Shown here: one piece after another, positions 63,447 to 64,000 of the stretch
How the letters are laid out: the number at the start of each line of letters is the position of its first letter
Position numbering within the stretch: position 1 is the stretch's first letter
Translations under genes and position numbers: made by a program
Assembly (NCBI RefSeq): GCF_000380165.1
Contig: NZ_KB904635.1
Coordinates: 62,001-126,000 of the forward strand
DNA: 64,000 nt
Direction of reading: 5' to 3'
Source: Wenjunlia vitaminophila DSM 41686
GTDB taxonomy: Bacteria > Actinomycetota > Actinomycetes > Streptomycetales > Streptomycetaceae
The notes under the pieces: model-generated
Seen by the model: only the letters and a program-made list of their open reading frames with translations
Told to the model about the DNA's origin: nothing
Databases searched by the model: none

Positions 63447-63842
63447 TCAGCCCACGGCTGCTATCCGTCCCCGGTGTCCGGCCGCGGACTTCAACTCGGC
63501 CTCCCGGCGCCGCCGGCGGGCCAGGACCACCCGGCGCTCCGCGGCGGTCAGCCCGCCCCACACCCCGTAGGGCTCGGGCTGCATCAGCGCGTGTTCGCGG
63601 CACTCCAACAGGACCGGGCACCGCGCGCAGACCCGCTTCGCGGCCTCCTCCCGGGCCAGCCGCGCCGCCGTGGGTTCCTTGGAGGGGGCGAAGAACAGAC
63701 CCGCCTCGTCCCGGCGGCAGGCGGCCCCCGAGTGCCAGGGGCCACGCAGGTCCCCCGACTCGGCCTCGGCTTGCACAAGACGTCCGGAAGTGCGCTGGCC
63801 CGGAAGGGCGGCATCCTTCGCGGACTCGGTCGATTGCAGCAC
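63447..63842 (-). CDS. WhiB family iron-sulfur transcriptional regulator
   Basis: The 131-residue protein starts at GTG 63842, six bases after CAGGAG. Cys42, Cys72, Cys75 and Cys81 (SGAACRRDE and [11 protein letters not shown]) should hold the [4Fe-4S] cluster, GVWGG is at residues 93-97, and a basic tail ([10 protein letters not shown]) contacts DNA. I cannot assign it to a particular WhiB class. It may respond to NO or redox state and act through the sigma factor. Confidence 0.92.
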   Translation of the reverse strand: MLQSTESAKDAALPGQRTSGRLVQAEAESGDLRGPWHSGAACRRDEAGLFFAPSKEPTAARLAREEAAKRVCARCPVLLECREHALMQPEPYGVWGGLTAAERRVVLARRRRREAELKSAAGHRGRIAAVG

Positions 63843-64000
63843 GGTGTACTCCTGACGACGACGGCTCGGCGGCGATTTCGAGCTTGACCGTCCAACTGCG
63901 CACGGCTGTCCGCACCGCACTGCACTGTCCACATTTCGGGCGCAGCCATACGAGAGACGATGAAGCAAGCCCTACCCGCTGTGGCGGGCTTCATGCACAC
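63843..64000. other. Upstream region of the WhiB gene (to window edge)
   Basis: Contains the ribosome site and probably the leader and promoter of the WhiB gene. GCCCGCCACAGCGGGTAGGGC near 63970 (minus strand) can form a small hairpin. No coding frame is supported. Confidence 0.35.

Overview
The window is chromosomal DNA of a high-GC actinomycete (roughly 70% G+C or more by eye, many GTG and a few TTG starts). Three things place it. There is mycothiol biosynthesis (mshB), a WhiB protein, polyphosphate glucokinase and actinobacterial XseA/XseB/GlpX. There is an order partly shared with Mycobacterium tuberculosis (typA-lpqW, mshB with an Rv1171-like membrane protein, fdxC-dapC, dapE). There are ispH and ychF flanking a DUF6542-like gene. 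I infer a member of the Pseudonocardiaceae or a close relative (Actinoalloteichus/Saccharopolyspora-like). No rRNA, tRNA, CRISPR array, insertion sequence or natural-product cluster was seen.

Layout. 1-10.7 kb is a core cluster: the start of dapE, a membrane-anchored lysozyme-fold-like protein, a small secreted protein, dapC, fdxC, a GNAT acetyltransferase, an orphan NarL-type histidine kinase, a YoaR-like cell-wall protein with a long disordered cytoplasmic arm, an Rv1171-like membrane protein, mshB and a 64-aa membrane protein. 10.8-14.4 kb has an S9 (DPP4-type) peptidase facing a multi-pass membrane protein. 14.8-31.0 kb is a large peptide-uptake island of two convergent ABC operons. The + operon reads C-A-B-D-F. 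The - operon reads A-B-C-D-F-A'-B'-C', with the binding protein and both permeases duplicated behind one pair of ATPases. 31.5-35.5 kb has typA and lpqW. 35.8-39.9 kb has a small gene and an Sdh1-type succinate dehydrogenase operon.

40.0-48.5 kb is regulatory: a GlxA-type AraC regulator with a DJ-1/PfpI enzyme, two tandem PAS-GAF-SpoIIE-HATPase sensor phosphatases, and a GntR/UTRA regulator. 48.5-51.3 kb is gene-poor and accessory: a TIGR03086 (DinB-like) protein, the remains of a VapBC-like toxin-antitoxin pair, and an intact HEPN/nucleotidyltransferase pair whose nucleotidyltransferase carries an N-terminal winged helix. 51.5-64 kb returns to core genes: ychF, a Tat-exported family-8 polysaccharide lyase, DUF6542, ppgK, ispH, an APC permease, xseA, xseB, a DUF4245 protein, glpX and a WhiB regulator.

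How it fits together. The S9 peptidase and the three peptide-binding proteins suggest strong peptide scavenging. RNA hairpins directly after the first binding-protein gene of each operon suggest tuned stoichiometry. The two SpoIIE sensors probably feed a partner-switching (anti-sigma/anti-anti-sigma) circuit whose partners lie elsewhere. Many starts sit six or seven bases after a TANNNT box with no Shine-Dalgarno sequence, which suggests frequent leaderless transcription. Starts below were moved from the longest open frame where a ribosome site, an overlap or a leaderless box decided it.
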